The notes: generated by a model not told the origin, from the letters alone. A DNA stretch of 64,000 bases from Desmonostoc geniculatum HA4340-LM1 (GCA_019359545.1 JAHHHB010000006.1:1-64000), one strand, 5' to 3'. Counted from the first letter of the stretch, positions 46,528-55,807 are shown. A program made the numbers and translations.

Positions 46528-48261
46528 ATGGTCGCACTCACACAGCCTACTCAAGTTATTCCCAACGCCGGACGTTTAACAATTGAACCTGTTGAAATTG
46601 CTCCTGAAACAACTGCTATTCGTTGCCTTGATTGGGATAGAGAACGTTTTGATGTCGAGTTTGGTTTACGGAATGGTACGACCTATAATTCTTTCTTAAT
46701 TCAGGGAGAAAAAGTAGCTTTAGTTGATACTTCTCATAGCAAGTTTGAGCAGTTATATCTGGAGATAGTGGCAGGATTAATTGATCCAACTAAGATAGAT
46801 TACTTGATTATTAGTCACACCGAACCAGACCATAGTGGCTTAGTAAAAAATATTTTACAACTAGCTCCTTCCATTACCGTTGTTGGTGCGAAGATAGCTA
46901 TTCAATTTTTGGAAAATATGATTCACCAGCCTTTTAAATTCAAGCTGGTAAAAAGTGGCGAGTTATTAGATTTAGGCAATGGACATCAATTAGAATTTAT
47001 CTCCGCTCCTAACTTACACTGGCCTGATACAATCTTGACTTATGACCACAAAACTGGCACTCTTTACACCTGTGATGTGTTTGGAATGCACTACTGTGAT
47101 GACCATACTTATGATGAAAATTTCGACATCATCGAAGAAGATTTTAAATATTACTATGATTGTTTGATGGCTCCCAATGCTCGGTCTGTATTGGCAGCTT
47201 TAAAGCGAATCGAAAAATTAGAAATAAAAACGGTTGCCACAGGACACGGGCCTTTACTAAAAGAGTATATTTCCGAATGGTTGGGACGCTATCAAAATTG
47301 GAGTTTGGAACAAGCAAAAACTGAGACATTAGTGGCTTTATTTTACATTGAAGATTACGGATATAGCGAGAATTTAGTGAGAGCGATCGCACATGGAATT
47401 GCAAAGACAGGTGTGGCGGTAGAATTAGTAGCTTTGAATAACTCTGAACCTCAAGAAGTGCGAGAATTAGTTGACCAAGCCGCTGGTTTAGTTATTGGAA
47501 TGCCTCCGCAATCATCAGATGTGGCTCAGGCAGCTTTTAATATTATTTTAGCTGCTGCTCATAATAAACAAGCAATTGGTTTATTAGAGTCGGGAGGAGG
47601 AGAAGATGAGCCTGTTTTTCCCTTACGCAATAAGTTTCAAGAACTGGGATTAATTGAGGCCTTTTCCCCAATTTTAGTTAAGGAAATTCCCTCTAAGGTA
47701 CTAGAACAACTTTGTGATGAAGCGGGGACAGATATGGGTCAATGGTTAAACCGCGATCGCACCATCAAACAAATCAAATCAATTAATAGCGAATTAGAGA
47801 AATCCTTGGGGCGGATTAGCACAGGATTGTATATTCTCACCGCCAAAAAAGGAGAAGTTCAAAGTGCAATGCTCGCCTCTTGGGTAACACAAGCAAGTTT
47901 GAATCCCTTAGGCGTAGCGATCGCCGTAGCCAAAGACCGCGCCATAGAATCATTGATGCAAATTGGCGATCGCTTTGTCTTAAATATTTTAGAAGAAGGC
48001 AGATATCAAGGATTAATGAAACATTTCCTCAAGCGTTTTGCTCCCGGTGCAGATCGCTTTGCGGGAATCAAAACATACCCTGCTGCTACCAACGAATCCC
48101 CGATTTTAGCTGAAGCCCTGGCTTATCTCGAATGTGAAATCACCAGCCGCATGGATTGTGGAGATCATTGGGTGATTTATAGCACCGTCCAAACCGGCCG
48201 AGTTGCCAAAGTCAACGGACTCACCGCAGTACATCACCGCAAAATTGGCAATCATTACTAA
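46528..48261 (+). CDS. flv4: Flavodiiron protein Flv4 (canonical di-iron site)
   Basis: The 577-residue protein has three domains: a metallo-beta-lactamase-like di-iron domain (1-250), a flavodoxin-like domain (about 255-400), and a flavin reductase-like extension (about 430-577). The di-iron ligand set is canonical: H97, E99, D101 and H102 in SHTEPDHSG, with H164, D183 and H240 in TGHGP. Cyanobacterial C-type flavodiiron proteins pass electrons to O2 or protect photosystem II. The neighbours (psiE-like gene, then a second flavodiiron gene with a non-canonical site) match the flv4-sll0218-flv2 operon, with this as Flv4. ATG at 46528 lacks a near-consensus ribosome binding site but the N-terminus is normal. 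Confidence 0.88.
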   Translation: MVALTQPTQVIPNAGRLTIEPVEIAPETTAIRCLDWDRERFDVEFGLRNGTTYNSFLIQGEKVALVDTSHSKFEQLYLEIVAGLIDPTKIDYLIISHTEPDHSGLVKNILQLAPSITVVGAKIAIQFLENMIHQPFKFKLVKSGELLDLGNGHQLEFISAPNLHWPDTILTYDHKTGTLYTCDVFGMHYCDDHTYDENFDIIEEDFKYYYDCLMAPNARSVLAALKRIEKLEIKTVATGHGPLLKEYISEWLGRYQNWSLEQAKTETLVALFYIEDYGYSENLVRAIAHGIAKTGVAVELVALNNSEPQEVRELVDQAAGLVIGMPPQSSDVAQAAFNIILAAAHNKQAIGLLESGGGEDEPVFPLRNKFQELGLIEAFSPILVKEIPSKVLEQLCDEAGTDMGQWLNRDRTIKQIKSINSELEKSLGRISTGLYILTAKKGEVQSAMLASWVTQASLNPLGVAIAVAKDRAIESLMQIGDRFVLNILEEGRYQGLMKHFLKRFAPGADRFAGIKTYPAATNESPILAEALAYLECEITSRMDCGDHWVIYSTVQTGRVAKVNGLTAVHHRKIGNHY

Positions 48262-48343
48262 ATTTGTCATTAGTCATTGGTCATTAGTCATTAGTTTTTC
48301 TTTGCGTGCCTGCGTTCCCCCCACTCGCCACACACAAAAAGCC

Positions 48344-48856
48344 ATGTATAAGTCTGCTGAAGATAACCCAGTTCCCACTTATGAAATACATCGGAAACGC
48401 ATCGTCCAAACCTTGGAATTGATTCAAGATTTGATTGTGATTTCTTTGTGTCTCGGTTTATTTTGCTTCATGGTAATTCAGGTGAGAGATATGTTTTTCT
48501 CCCTGCTTCCTCCACTGGATTTTCATATTGTTACTGCCGATATTCTCTTTTTGCTCATCTTAGTTGAATTATTTCGACTGTTGATTATTTACTTACAAGA
48601 ACAACGAATATCTATTGGTGTAGCTGTAGAAGTCTCCATTGTTTCCGCCTTGCGAGAAGTCATTGTTAAAGGAGTTTTAGAAACTAATTGGAGTCAAATT
48701 TTAGCCACTTGTGCCTTCTTATTAGTTTTAGGAGTAATACTCGTTGTTCGAGTTTGGCTACCCCCCACCTTTGAAGGCATCGATCCCGAACAAGCAATTT
48801 CTAAACGCTATAAAAATCGAGTCAAATCGGAATTAGTCGAAAGTAATGGGAGTTAG
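48344..48856 (+). CDS. PsiE-family membrane protein (Sll0218-like) of the flv4-2 operon
   Basis: The 170-residue protein from the ATG at 48344 has four membrane helices (about residues 30-50, 65-85, 95-125 and 135-152). The opening EIHRKRIVQTLELIQDLIVISLCLGLFCFMVIQVRD and the LFLLILVELFRLLIIYLQEQRI segment fit the phosphate-starvation-inducible PsiE family. In cyanobacteria the middle gene of the flv4-2 operon, Sll0218, is a PsiE-type protein reported to stabilise a photosystem II complex. Position between two flavodiiron genes makes this assignment strong. The frame is open from 48203, but the earlier residues overlap flv4. It ends 103 bp before flv2, with a palindrome in between. Confidence 0.82.
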   Translation: MYKSAEDNPVPTYEIHRKRIVQTLELIQDLIVISLCLGLFCFMVIQVRDMFFSLLPPLDFHIVTADILFLLILVELFRLLIIYLQEQRISIGVAVEVSIVSALREVIVKGVLETNWSQILATCAFLLVLGVILVVRVWLPPTFEGIDPEQAISKRYKNRVKSELVESNGS

Positions 48857-48858
48857 CA

Positions 48859-48886
48859 GTAGAGACGTGATTAATCGCGTCTGTAC
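48859..48886. repeat. GTAGAGACGTGATTAATCGCGTCTGTAC palindromic repeat
   Basis: This 28-bp imperfect palindrome belongs to the GTAGAGACG family also seen at 2700 and 59671. It lies 3 bp after the stop of the PsiE-like gene and before flv2. In the operon transcript it would form a stem, which may affect processing between the two genes. Confidence 0.65.
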
Positions 48887-48959
48887 AAGAGTTTTATCTC
48901 CTTCATGCCCCATGCCCCATTCCCAATGCCCCATGCCCAATTCCCAGAGAGAGGTTACT

Positions 48960-50696
48960 ATGTCTGCTAATACTGTAACTGCCAGCCGTCCGAGAGATGT
49001 GCAGGTTGCTGAAATTGGTAAAGATACACTGGTTTTGCGATCGCGGACTTGGGAACGACTAAAATTTGAAGTTGAGTATTCCCGCCAACGGGGAACTACG
49101 GCAAATTCTTATCTCATTCAAGCTGATAAAAAGGCTTTAATCGATCCTCCCGGTGAATCTTTTACCGAAATTTATCTCGAAGAACTGGCACAACATTTAG
49201 ATTTCACTACCCTAGATTACATTGTTCTCGGTCATGTCAACCCGAACCGCAGAGCCACCCTACAAGTATTACTTTCTCAAGCTATTCAAGCTACTTTAAT
49301 TTGTTCTCGCCCTGCTGCTAATGCTTTGAAAACTGCTTTTGGGGAATGGGAATCACGCATTCAAGCTGTGCGTTCAGAGGATACTCTGGATTTAGGACAA
49401 GGACATCATCTCACATTTGTTAGCGTACCGACTCCTCGCTGGGCAGATGGATTATGTACCTATGATTCTGCTACCAAAATTCTCTATACAGACAAATTTT
49501 TTGGCGCTCATATTTGCGAAGATACCCTCTTCGATGAAGATTGGAAAAGTTTAGATGCAGAACGTCATTACTATTTTGATTGTCTCCACGCATCCCAAGC
49601 CAAACAAGTCGAAGTTGCCTTAGAAAAGCTTTCGGTTTTCCCAGCAAAATGTTACGCTCCTGCTCATGGCCCTGTTGTTCGTTACAGCCTCAGCCGGTTT
49701 AATTTTGATTATCGTCAATGGTGCCAAGGACAAAAATTACAAGAATTGAGTGTTGCTTTACTTTATGCCTCTGCTTATGGAAATACAGCAATTTTGGCTA
49801 ATGCGATCGCTCAAGGTTTAATTCAAAATGGAGTTAATGTAGAATCGATCAATTGTGAACTAGCAGAACCAGCAGAAATTACCCGTATTGTCGAAACTTG
49901 CGACGGATTTATTATTGGCTCACCCACCTTAGGCGGCCATGCACCAACCCAAATTCAAACTGCTTTAGGAATAGTTCTAGCCACAGCAGCTAAAACAAAA
50001 TTAGCAGGAGTATTTGGTTCATTTGGTTGGAGTGGAGAAGCAATTGATTTACTTGAAAGTAAGCTCAAAGATGCCAATTATCGTCTAGGATTTGAAACAA
50101 TTCGAGTCCGCTTTACGCCTACACCTGAAATTCTCCAACAGTGTCAAGAAGCAGGTGCTTCCTTTGCTCAAAACTTAAAGAAAACTAAGAAATTGCGGAG
50201 TGCGCGTCAAGTTGTCACCGAAACCCAAGTAGATCGCACTGAACAAGCCGTGGGGCGAATTATCGGTTCTTTGTGTGTTTTAACAACTCGTGATGAAGAA
50301 ACCCATAAAGGCGTTTTAACCTCTTGGGTATCCCAAGCAACATTTAATCCGCCGGGAATTATGATTGCCATTGCTGATGAACAAAATGCAGATTTAATGT
50401 GTCATCCCGGCGATAAATTTGTGTTGAATATTCTCAAAGAAGGTAGAAATGTCCGCCGCTATTTTTATCGGAATAGCGTTTTAGGAAATAATCCCTTTGT
50501 CAATCTTTCTACACAAACTGCTGTGAATGGTTGCCTGATTTTGAATGAGGCATTGTCCTATTTAGAATGTACTGTACAAAATCAAATGAAATGTGGTGAC
50601 AGATGGTTAATTTATGCCGTAATCGATAAAGGCGAAGTCTTAGAAAACGATGGTTTAACTGCCCTCGAATACCGCAAATCCGGCAGCTATTATTAA
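48960..50696 (+). CDS. flv2: Flavodiiron protein Flv2 (non-canonical di-iron site)
   Basis: The 578-residue protein has the same three-domain build as the first flavodiiron gene of the operon, but its di-iron motif is altered. The SHTEPDH position reads LGHVNPNRRATL (H92, N94, N96, R97), so the carboxylate ligands are lost. Cyanobacterial Flv1 and Flv2 are known for this change while Flv3 and Flv4 keep the canonical set. The domain layout is a MBL-like half, a flavodoxin-like block (GNTAILANAIAQGLIQNGVNVES; SPTLGGHAPTQIQTALG), and a flavin-reductase-like end. It forms a heterodimer with Flv4. The start ATG at 48960 follows a GAGAGGTTACT ribosome-binding element; the frame is open further upstream. 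Confidence 0.85.
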   Translation: MSANTVTASRPRDVQVAEIGKDTLVLRSRTWERLKFEVEYSRQRGTTANSYLIQADKKALIDPPGESFTEIYLEELAQHLDFTTLDYIVLGHVNPNRRATLQVLLSQAIQATLICSRPAANALKTAFGEWESRIQAVRSEDTLDLGQGHHLTFVSVPTPRWADGLCTYDSATKILYTDKFFGAHICEDTLFDEDWKSLDAERHYYFDCLHASQAKQVEVALEKLSVFPAKCYAPAHGPVVRYSLSRFNFDYRQWCQGQKLQELSVALLYASAYGNTAILANAIAQGLIQNGVNVESINCELAEPAEITRIVETCDGFIIGSPTLGGHAPTQIQTALGIVLATAAKTKLAGVFGSFGWSGEAIDLLESKLKDANYRLGFETIRVRFTPTPEILQQCQEAGASFAQNLKKTKKLRSARQVVTETQVDRTEQAVGRIIGSLCVLTTRDEETHKGVLTSWVSQATFNPPGIMIAIADEQNADLMCHPGDKFVLNILKEGRNVRRYFYRNSVLGNNPFVNLSTQTAVNGCLILNEALSYLECTVQNQMKCGDRWLIYAVIDKGEVLENDGLTALEYRKSGSYY

Positions 50697-50831
50697 TTGG
50701 GCATGGGGCATTGGGTATGGGGCATTGGTAATTACCCATCTCCCCATCTTCCTCATACCCCTACTCCCTACTCCCCACTCCCCACTCCCTCCCCCTTCTA
50801 AATTTTCTAACCAAATTACCAATAGCAAGTT

Positions 50832-52838
50832 ATGTCTACATTTGTTGCTGTCGATCGCATTGACAAAGTTTTTGAATTAACCGGCGGTGGTAAATATATT
50901 GCCCTCAAAGGAATTGACCTCCAAATTAAAAAAGGAGAATTCATTTCCTTAATTGGTCACTCCGGCTGCGGCAAATCTACCTTATTAAATATGATTGCAG
51001 GTTTGGATTTGCCCAGTGAAGGTATTGTCACCTTAGAAGGACAAAAAATCAATAAACCAGGCCCAGACAGGATGGTGGTTTTTCAAAATTATTCCCTATT
51101 ACCTTGGCGGACAGTCAGAGAAAATATTGCCTTGGCGGTAGACTCAGTAATGAAGGGCGTACCCGCAGACGAACGCCAAGCCATCATCGAAAAACATATC
51201 GATATGGTGGGTTTGCGTCCCCATGCTGACAAACAGCCGGGAATGTTATCTGGGGGACAAAAGCAGCGTGTGGCGATCGCCCGCGCTTTAGCAATTCGCC
51301 CCAAATTATTACTGCTAGACGAACCCTTTGGCGCCTTGGATGCACTGACTCGCGGGAATTTGCAAGAACAACTCATGCAAATTTGCGAAGAAAATGAAGT
51401 CACTGCTGTCATGGTTACCCATGATGTAGACGAAGCGGTGCTGTTATCTGACAGAATTGTGATGCTGACCAACGGCCCCGAATCGAAAATTGGGGACATT
51501 CTCGAAGTGGATATTCCCAGACCCCGCAAGCGCATGGAAGTTGTAGAACATCCCAGCTACTACAGCTTGCGGAGTGAGATGATTTACTTCCTCAATCAGC
51601 AAAAACGCATTAAGAAACTTCGCGCCAGAAAAACAGCCGACATTGCCCGTCATGGGTTAGAAAAAGTTAACTTAGAAATTGGCTTTTTACCTCTAACCGC
51701 TTGCGCCCCCTTAGCAGTTGCTAAAGAAAAAGGCTTCTTTGTCAAGCATGGTTTAGATGAAGTTCACCTCGTGCGGGAAAGTAGCTGGCGGGGTATAGTT
51801 GATGGCATGACAGGCGGTTATTTGGATGCGGCTCAAATGCCTTCAGGAATGCCCATGTGGCTAACTTTGGGAGGAAACAACAACCAACCTTTGCCCGTTG
51901 TCACCGCCCTTACCATGACCCGCAACGGTAACGCCATCACCTTAGCAAAACGCTTTTACGACCAAGGCGTGCAAAGCTTATCAGACTTCAGAAATCATCT
52001 GATTCTCACCCGCAACCAAAGACACACAATGGGAGTAGTGCATCCCGCATCTATGCACAACTTACTACTGCGTTACTGGCTAGCCGCTGGTGGCATAGAC
52101 CCCGACAGCGATGTAGACATGAAGACCATTCCCCCAGCCCAGATGGTAGCCGACTTGCAAGCCGGAAGCATTGATGGTTACTGCGTCGGCGAACCTTGGA
52201 ACTACCGCGCCGCCGCCGAAAATGTTGGCTTTACCATCGCCACCGACTTAGAAGTTTGGCTAGGACACCCCGGTAAAGTTCTGGGAGTGCGGGAAGAGTG
52301 GGCAGAAACTTATCCAAATACCCACATCGCCTTGACTAAAGCGTTACTAGAAGCTTGTCAATACTGTGCAAATTCCGACAATGCCGAAGAGATTCGGCAA
52401 ATTTTAGCAGGGCGAGAGTATGTCAGCACTGATTTAGAATACATCCAACTCGAAGATCCAGATAGTCTCACCTGTGACTTGAACCATCCCCTGCGAGACT
52501 ACGCCCATCACCAGTTTTATTCCGAGTCTGCCATTAATCGCCCCAGTCGCACCGAACAAATTTGGATTATGAGTCAACTAGCGCGTTGGGGTGACACTCC
52601 CTTTCCCAGAAATTGGGTCGAAGTTGTCGAACGCGTGTGTCGAGTCCGCGTTTTCAGCACCGCCGCACGAGAATTAGGCTTAGATATCAGCTACATTCGC
52701 CAACCCATCAAACTGTTCGATGGTACTCCCTTTAACGCCGACGATCCAATTGCCTATCTCAACAGTTTGAAAATTAAACGTGATTTTTCAGTCGCCGAAG
52801 TTGTTCTTGATGCACCGAGAAGAAAACTCGCCTCATAA
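50832..52838 (+). CDS. cmpC: CmpC/NrtC ABC transporter ATPase fused to a binding-protein-like domain
   Basis: The 668-residue protein is a fusion typical of CmpC and NrtC. Residues 1-260 are an ABC ATPase: Walker A GHSGCGKST (42-50), Q-loop FQNYSLLPW, signature SGGQKQR (140-146), Walker B LLLLDEP (159-165) and H-loop H197. Residues about 280-655 form a cytoplasmic solute-binding-type domain homologous to CmpA/NrtA ([54 protein letters not shown]) without a signal peptide, thought to be regulatory. The gene follows flv2 by 135 bp. CmpC rather than NrtC is inferred from the low-CO2 operon context and the CmpA-like gene at 18.5 kb. Confidence 0.8.
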   Translation: MSTFVAVDRIDKVFELTGGGKYIALKGIDLQIKKGEFISLIGHSGCGKSTLLNMIAGLDLPSEGIVTLEGQKINKPGPDRMVVFQNYSLLPWRTVRENIALAVDSVMKGVPADERQAIIEKHIDMVGLRPHADKQPGMLSGGQKQRVAIARALAIRPKLLLLDEPFGALDALTRGNLQEQLMQICEENEVTAVMVTHDVDEAVLLSDRIVMLTNGPESKIGDILEVDIPRPRKRMEVVEHPSYYSLRSEMIYFLNQQKRIKKLRARKTADIARHGLEKVNLEIGFLPLTACAPLAVAKEKGFFVKHGLDEVHLVRESSWRGIVDGMTGGYLDAAQMPSGMPMWLTLGGNNNQPLPVVTALTMTRNGNAITLAKRFYDQGVQSLSDFRNHLILTRNQRHTMGVVHPASMHNLLLRYWLAAGGIDPDSDVDMKTIPPAQMVADLQAGSIDGYCVGEPWNYRAAAENVGFTIATDLEVWLGHPGKVLGVREEWAETYPNTHIALTKALLEACQYCANSDNAEEIRQILAGREYVSTDLEYIQLEDPDSLTCDLNHPLRDYAHHQFYSESAINRPSRTEQIWIMSQLARWGDTPFPRNWVEVVERVCRVRVFSTAARELGLDISYIRQPIKLFDGTPFNADDPIAYLNSLKIKRDFSVAEVVLDAPRRKLAS

Positions 52839-53010
52839 AAGAATCGTGAGAGAAAGAGGAAGTGGAAGAAATAGGACATCACCTATGAATCTTTTTACTC
52901 GAACGTTGAGCCTTTAAACTCCATTAACGAGCTTTTAAACTTTAACAGTTCGCCGCGAGGAGTCCCCAGTCCCCAGTCCCCAATACCCAATCCCCAATAC
53001 CCAAATCACC

Positions 53011-53865
53011 ATGCAAAACCGTAACTCAACAATTACCGACATCAGAAACCCACTAGAAAATACAGCCCGCACCCGCCAACCCTTCCTACAAATCAAAGAC
53101 GTTACCAAAGTCTATCCCACAAAAAAAGGCCCCTTCACCGTACTCGATGGCGTTAACCTCAACGTCGAACAAGGCGAGTTTATTTGTGTCATCGGTCACT
53201 CTGGCTGTGGTAAATCCACGCTGTTAAATATGGTATCCGGTTTTAACTTTCCCACCTCCGGGCAAGTATTACTAGAAGGACAGCCCATTACCAAACCAGG
53301 CCCAGACAGAATGGTTGTCTTCCAAAACTATGCCTTGCTACCGTGGCGGACTGCTTTTGAAAATATTTACTTAGCTGTGAACGCCGTTTATCCTAATAAA
53401 CCACAAGCTGAAAAAAGAGCGATCGTGCGCGACCATTTAGCAATGGTGGGGCTGGCTGATGCAATGGAAAAGAAACCAATGCAAATGTCCGGGGGTATGA
53501 GACAAAGAGTTTCCATCGCCCGCGCCTTAGCAATTCGTCCCAAAGTCTTAATTTTGGATGAACCATTTGGGGCGCTGGATGCAATTACCAAAGAAGAGTT
53601 ACAAGAAGAACTGCTGAAAATTTGGAATGAAAATCGCTGCACAGTGTTGATGATTACCCACGACATCGACGAAGCGCTATTTTTAGCAGATAAATTGGTG
53701 ATGATGACTAATGGCCCACATGCAAAGATTGGCGAAGTCATGGAAATTCCTTTTTCTCGTCCCCGCGATCGCGCCCGCATCATGGAAGATCCACAATATT
53801 ATCAACTGCGTAACTATGCCCTAGACTTCCTCTTTAACCGTTTCGCCCATGATGACGTAGGTTAA
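53011..53865 (+). CDS. cmpD: CmpD/NrtD ABC transporter ATPase
   Basis: The 284-residue protein is the second, single-domain ATPase of the CmpABCD/NrtABCD transporter. Walker A is IGHSGCGKSTLLNM, Q-loop VVFQNYALLPWRTA, signature MSGGMRQRVSIARAL, Walker B LILDEPFGALD, H-loop MITHDIDEALF. The terminal block NRFAHDDVG is close to the family. It lies 172 bp after cmpC across a CCCAGTC-type repeat, consistent with one operon. With the fused CmpC it supplies the ATPase pair that would drive the CmpB permease. The start ATG at 53011 has a favourable context. Whether nitrate or bicarbonate is carried cannot be read from this gene. Confidence 0.85.
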   Translation: MQNRNSTITDIRNPLENTARTRQPFLQIKDVTKVYPTKKGPFTVLDGVNLNVEQGEFICVIGHSGCGKSTLLNMVSGFNFPTSGQVLLEGQPITKPGPDRMVVFQNYALLPWRTAFENIYLAVNAVYPNKPQAEKRAIVRDHLAMVGLADAMEKKPMQMSGGMRQRVSIARALAIRPKVLILDEPFGALDAITKEELQEELLKIWNENRCTVLMITHDIDEALFLADKLVMMTNGPHAKIGEVMEIPFSRPRDRARIMEDPQYYQLRNYALDFLFNRFAHDDVG

Positions 53866-53899
53866 CTTGAATTCCACAGACGCCTCCCTCCTCTGAAAC

Positions 53900-54328
53900 C
53901 TACAGTGTCCAATCCTCAATCAGTAACCCTGCAACTTTACTAAAATCTTGATGATTGCGGGTTAACAACACCAATCCACGGAACAGAGCAATTGCAGCGA
54001 TCCGCGCATCCATCTTTGCCAGTTGAATCCGTTGTGATTGTAATTGATCGTATGCTGTAGCTGCACCTGCATCAAATGAGATAAGAGGCAACACTTTAAA
54101 GTCGCTGACGAGCCGCGCCATCATTTCGTATCCTTTCACTACCTCATTCAAGGTGCGAGCGCGATTAATATAAGCGTGGCTACCAAGCATCTGTTCATGA
54201 AATGTCACAGTTGATACAGCAAAATCTGATGACGGATGCAAAGCCATGCGCGTTGCAAGGTTGCTGTAATCCTTTCCTGCTTGGCGCTGAAGAATGCTCA
54301 AATGATCTGTATCTAATAAATATTTCAT
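53900..54328 (-). CDS. vapC: PIN-domain toxin, VapC family
   Basis: The 142-residue protein has the PIN ribonuclease fold with acidic residues in place. MKYLLDTDHL gives D6 and D8, E45 lies in TFHEQMLGS, and MDARIAAIA gives D107; D128 in LTRNHQDF completes the site. VapC toxins cleave tRNA or rRNA and are held in check by a VapB antitoxin. The partner gene precedes it and overlaps by 4 bp (ATGA), a typical toxin-antitoxin arrangement. The start ATG at 54328 is fixed by that overlap. The pair is isolated from phage or plasmid genes. Confidence 0.85.
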   Translation of the reverse strand: MKYLLDTDHLSILQRQAGKDYSNLATRMALHPSSDFAVSTVTFHEQMLGSHAYINRARTLNEVVKGYEMMARLVSDFKVLPLISFDAGAATAYDQLQSQRIQLAKMDARIAAIALFRGLVLLTRNHQDFSKVAGLLIEDWTL

Positions 54329-54540
54329 GACTCGTCTTGCGCTTCGAGGATCGATTCATCGCCTTGACGAATCGCTCGACCATAAGCAAGCACCTCCTCA
54401 AAAGCAGGTTCATCCTTAAAAGACCCTGTAATTTGTTGCAGCCAATTGGTCGGTTGAGGAGTCGCAACTTGCTTCTGCAATTGAGCGATGGCTGCTTCCA
54501 CTACTGCAAGCCGTTCCTCTAGAGAACTGTTGATTGCCAT
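54325..54540 (-). CDS. Putative VapB-type antitoxin
   Basis: The 71-residue protein MAINSSLEERLAVVEAAIAQLQKQV is a short coiled-coil-like N-terminus (about residues 6-28) followed by a hydrophilic tail ending ESILEAQDES. I do not recognise a standard RHH or AbrB DNA-binding fold, so it is called an antitoxin from its position and size alone. Its stop overlaps the start of the PIN toxin by 4 bp, and it is the first gene of the pair. A GAGGAGGCTC ribosome-binding element lies 5 nt before the ATG. Confidence 0.7.
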   Translation of the reverse strand: MAINSSLEERLAVVEAAIAQLQKQVATPQPTNWLQQITGSFKDEPAFEEVLAYGRAIRQGDESILEAQDES

Positions 54541-54679
54541 TTGAGCCTCCTCTAATTAATCACTTCTGTCTGAAGGATAACGAGTCAGAGGAGGTTTGAC
54601 AATCTTTCAGAATTTTACAGAATTGGTATGGCAAGCACTGGCTAAACCCCGCCCTACCGCTAACAGCACTCCCCACTCA

Positions 54680-55807
54680 TTACACTTTAATAAACCACCG
54701 TTGGCGATACATCACAACACCAACAGCCCACCACAACAAGACGGTGACTATGGCAAAGAATAGGGAACCATTCAGCGCCCCCGCCCAAGATGCAAAAAAA
54801 TTCTGGTAAATCCAATTGTAGGTACTAGGAGCGTTTTCTCCTGTACCGATAGTGGTTCTGACTAAGATTTTAATCAATAAAACAGACGCAACAAAAAGAG
54901 CGATCGCATTTAAACCCATAATTTCAAAAGGCTTACCCCAGCGACGTATCAACCGGACTTCGATGAGTTCATAACAAGCTGCTAGTAACAGTAATGCCCA
55001 ACCTGTTGTAAAAACCACATAAGAACTAGTCCACAATTTTTTATTAATGGGGAATGTCCACCCCCACGCCCAACCGAGAATTAAACAACCAATTCCAAAT
55101 AATCCTAGCCCGATACTTGTGCGCGACTGTACGGACTGGCTGCGTATCCATTGGCCACTGAAGTAACCAGCCAGGACACTTACTATTGCAGGAATACTAC
55201 TAAACAATCCTTCTGGATCTCCTAGAAACTTGAAACCATCACCTTTATATAAATGTGCTTTGGGAATAATCAAACGGTCAACATAAGCACCGAAATTACC
55301 TTCTTGCGTTAGAACTCCCGCCCCATAATCGGGTACTGCTACATACATCATTGTTAGCCAGTAGCCTATGAGTAGCACTGCTGCTAATATCCATTGCCCT
55401 TTGCGCGGCAGGTTGAAAACTATTAAAGAAGCCAGCAAATAGGTAATGCTGATGCGTTGTAATACTCCCATGATGCGGATGCTACTGAAATCAAAAGTCC
55501 AAACACCTTGATTCCAAAAACCATTTAGTAGCAATCCCAAAACAAAGAGAATAGCGGCACGGCGTAATATCCGCCAGTAAACAGCTGAGTTTGGTTTATT
55601 ACCTTCGGTGTACTTCGACAGAGAAAAAGTCATCGCTACACCGATAATGAAGAGAAAAAAAGGAAATACCAAGTCAGCTGGTGTACAGCCGTGCCAATTA
55701 GCGTGGGCGAAGGGAGGATACACATCGTCTGCAACTCCCATCATATTGACGAGAATCATCGCAGCGATGGTAATACCGCGAAAAACATCCAGTGAAGTCA
55801 GGCGCAT
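54680..55807 (-). CDS. HGSNAT/YeiB-like multispanning membrane protein
   Basis: The 375-residue protein has about ten membrane helices and opens with LTSLDVFRGITIAAMILVNMMG, a signature of the heparan-alpha-glucosaminide N-acetyltransferase (DUF5009) family. CTPADLVFPFFLFIIGVAMTFSLSKY follows, and the C-terminal half keeps LWWAVGVVMYRQRWFIKV. Bacterial members are thought to move acyl groups to sugars or glycolipids at the membrane, but no substrate is known. The start ATG at 55807 fits the SLDVFRG opening. No partner is adjacent. Confidence 0.8.
   Translation of the reverse strand: MRLTSLDVFRGITIAAMILVNMMGVADDVYPPFAHANWHGCTPADLVFPFFLFIIGVAMTFSLSKYTEGNKPNSAVYWRILRRAAILFVLGLLLNGFWNQGVWTFDFSSIRIMGVLQRISITYLLASLIVFNLPRKGQWILAAVLLIGYWLTMMYVAVPDYGAGVLTQEGNFGAYVDRLIIPKAHLYKGDGFKFLGDPEGLFSSIPAIVSVLAGYFSGQWIRSQSVQSRTSIGLGLFGIGCLILGWAWGWTFPINKKLWTSSYVVFTTGWALLLLAACYELIEVRLIRRWGKPFEIMGLNAIALFVASVLLIKILVRTTIGTGENAPSTYNWIYQNFFASWAGALNGSLFFAIVTVLLWWAVGVVMYRQRWFIKV

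Noticed and set aside
46267-46554. 95-codon minus-strand frame upstream of flv4
   Set aside because: Covers the dispersed repeat and the flv4 start region in the wrong strand; AT-driven open frame.
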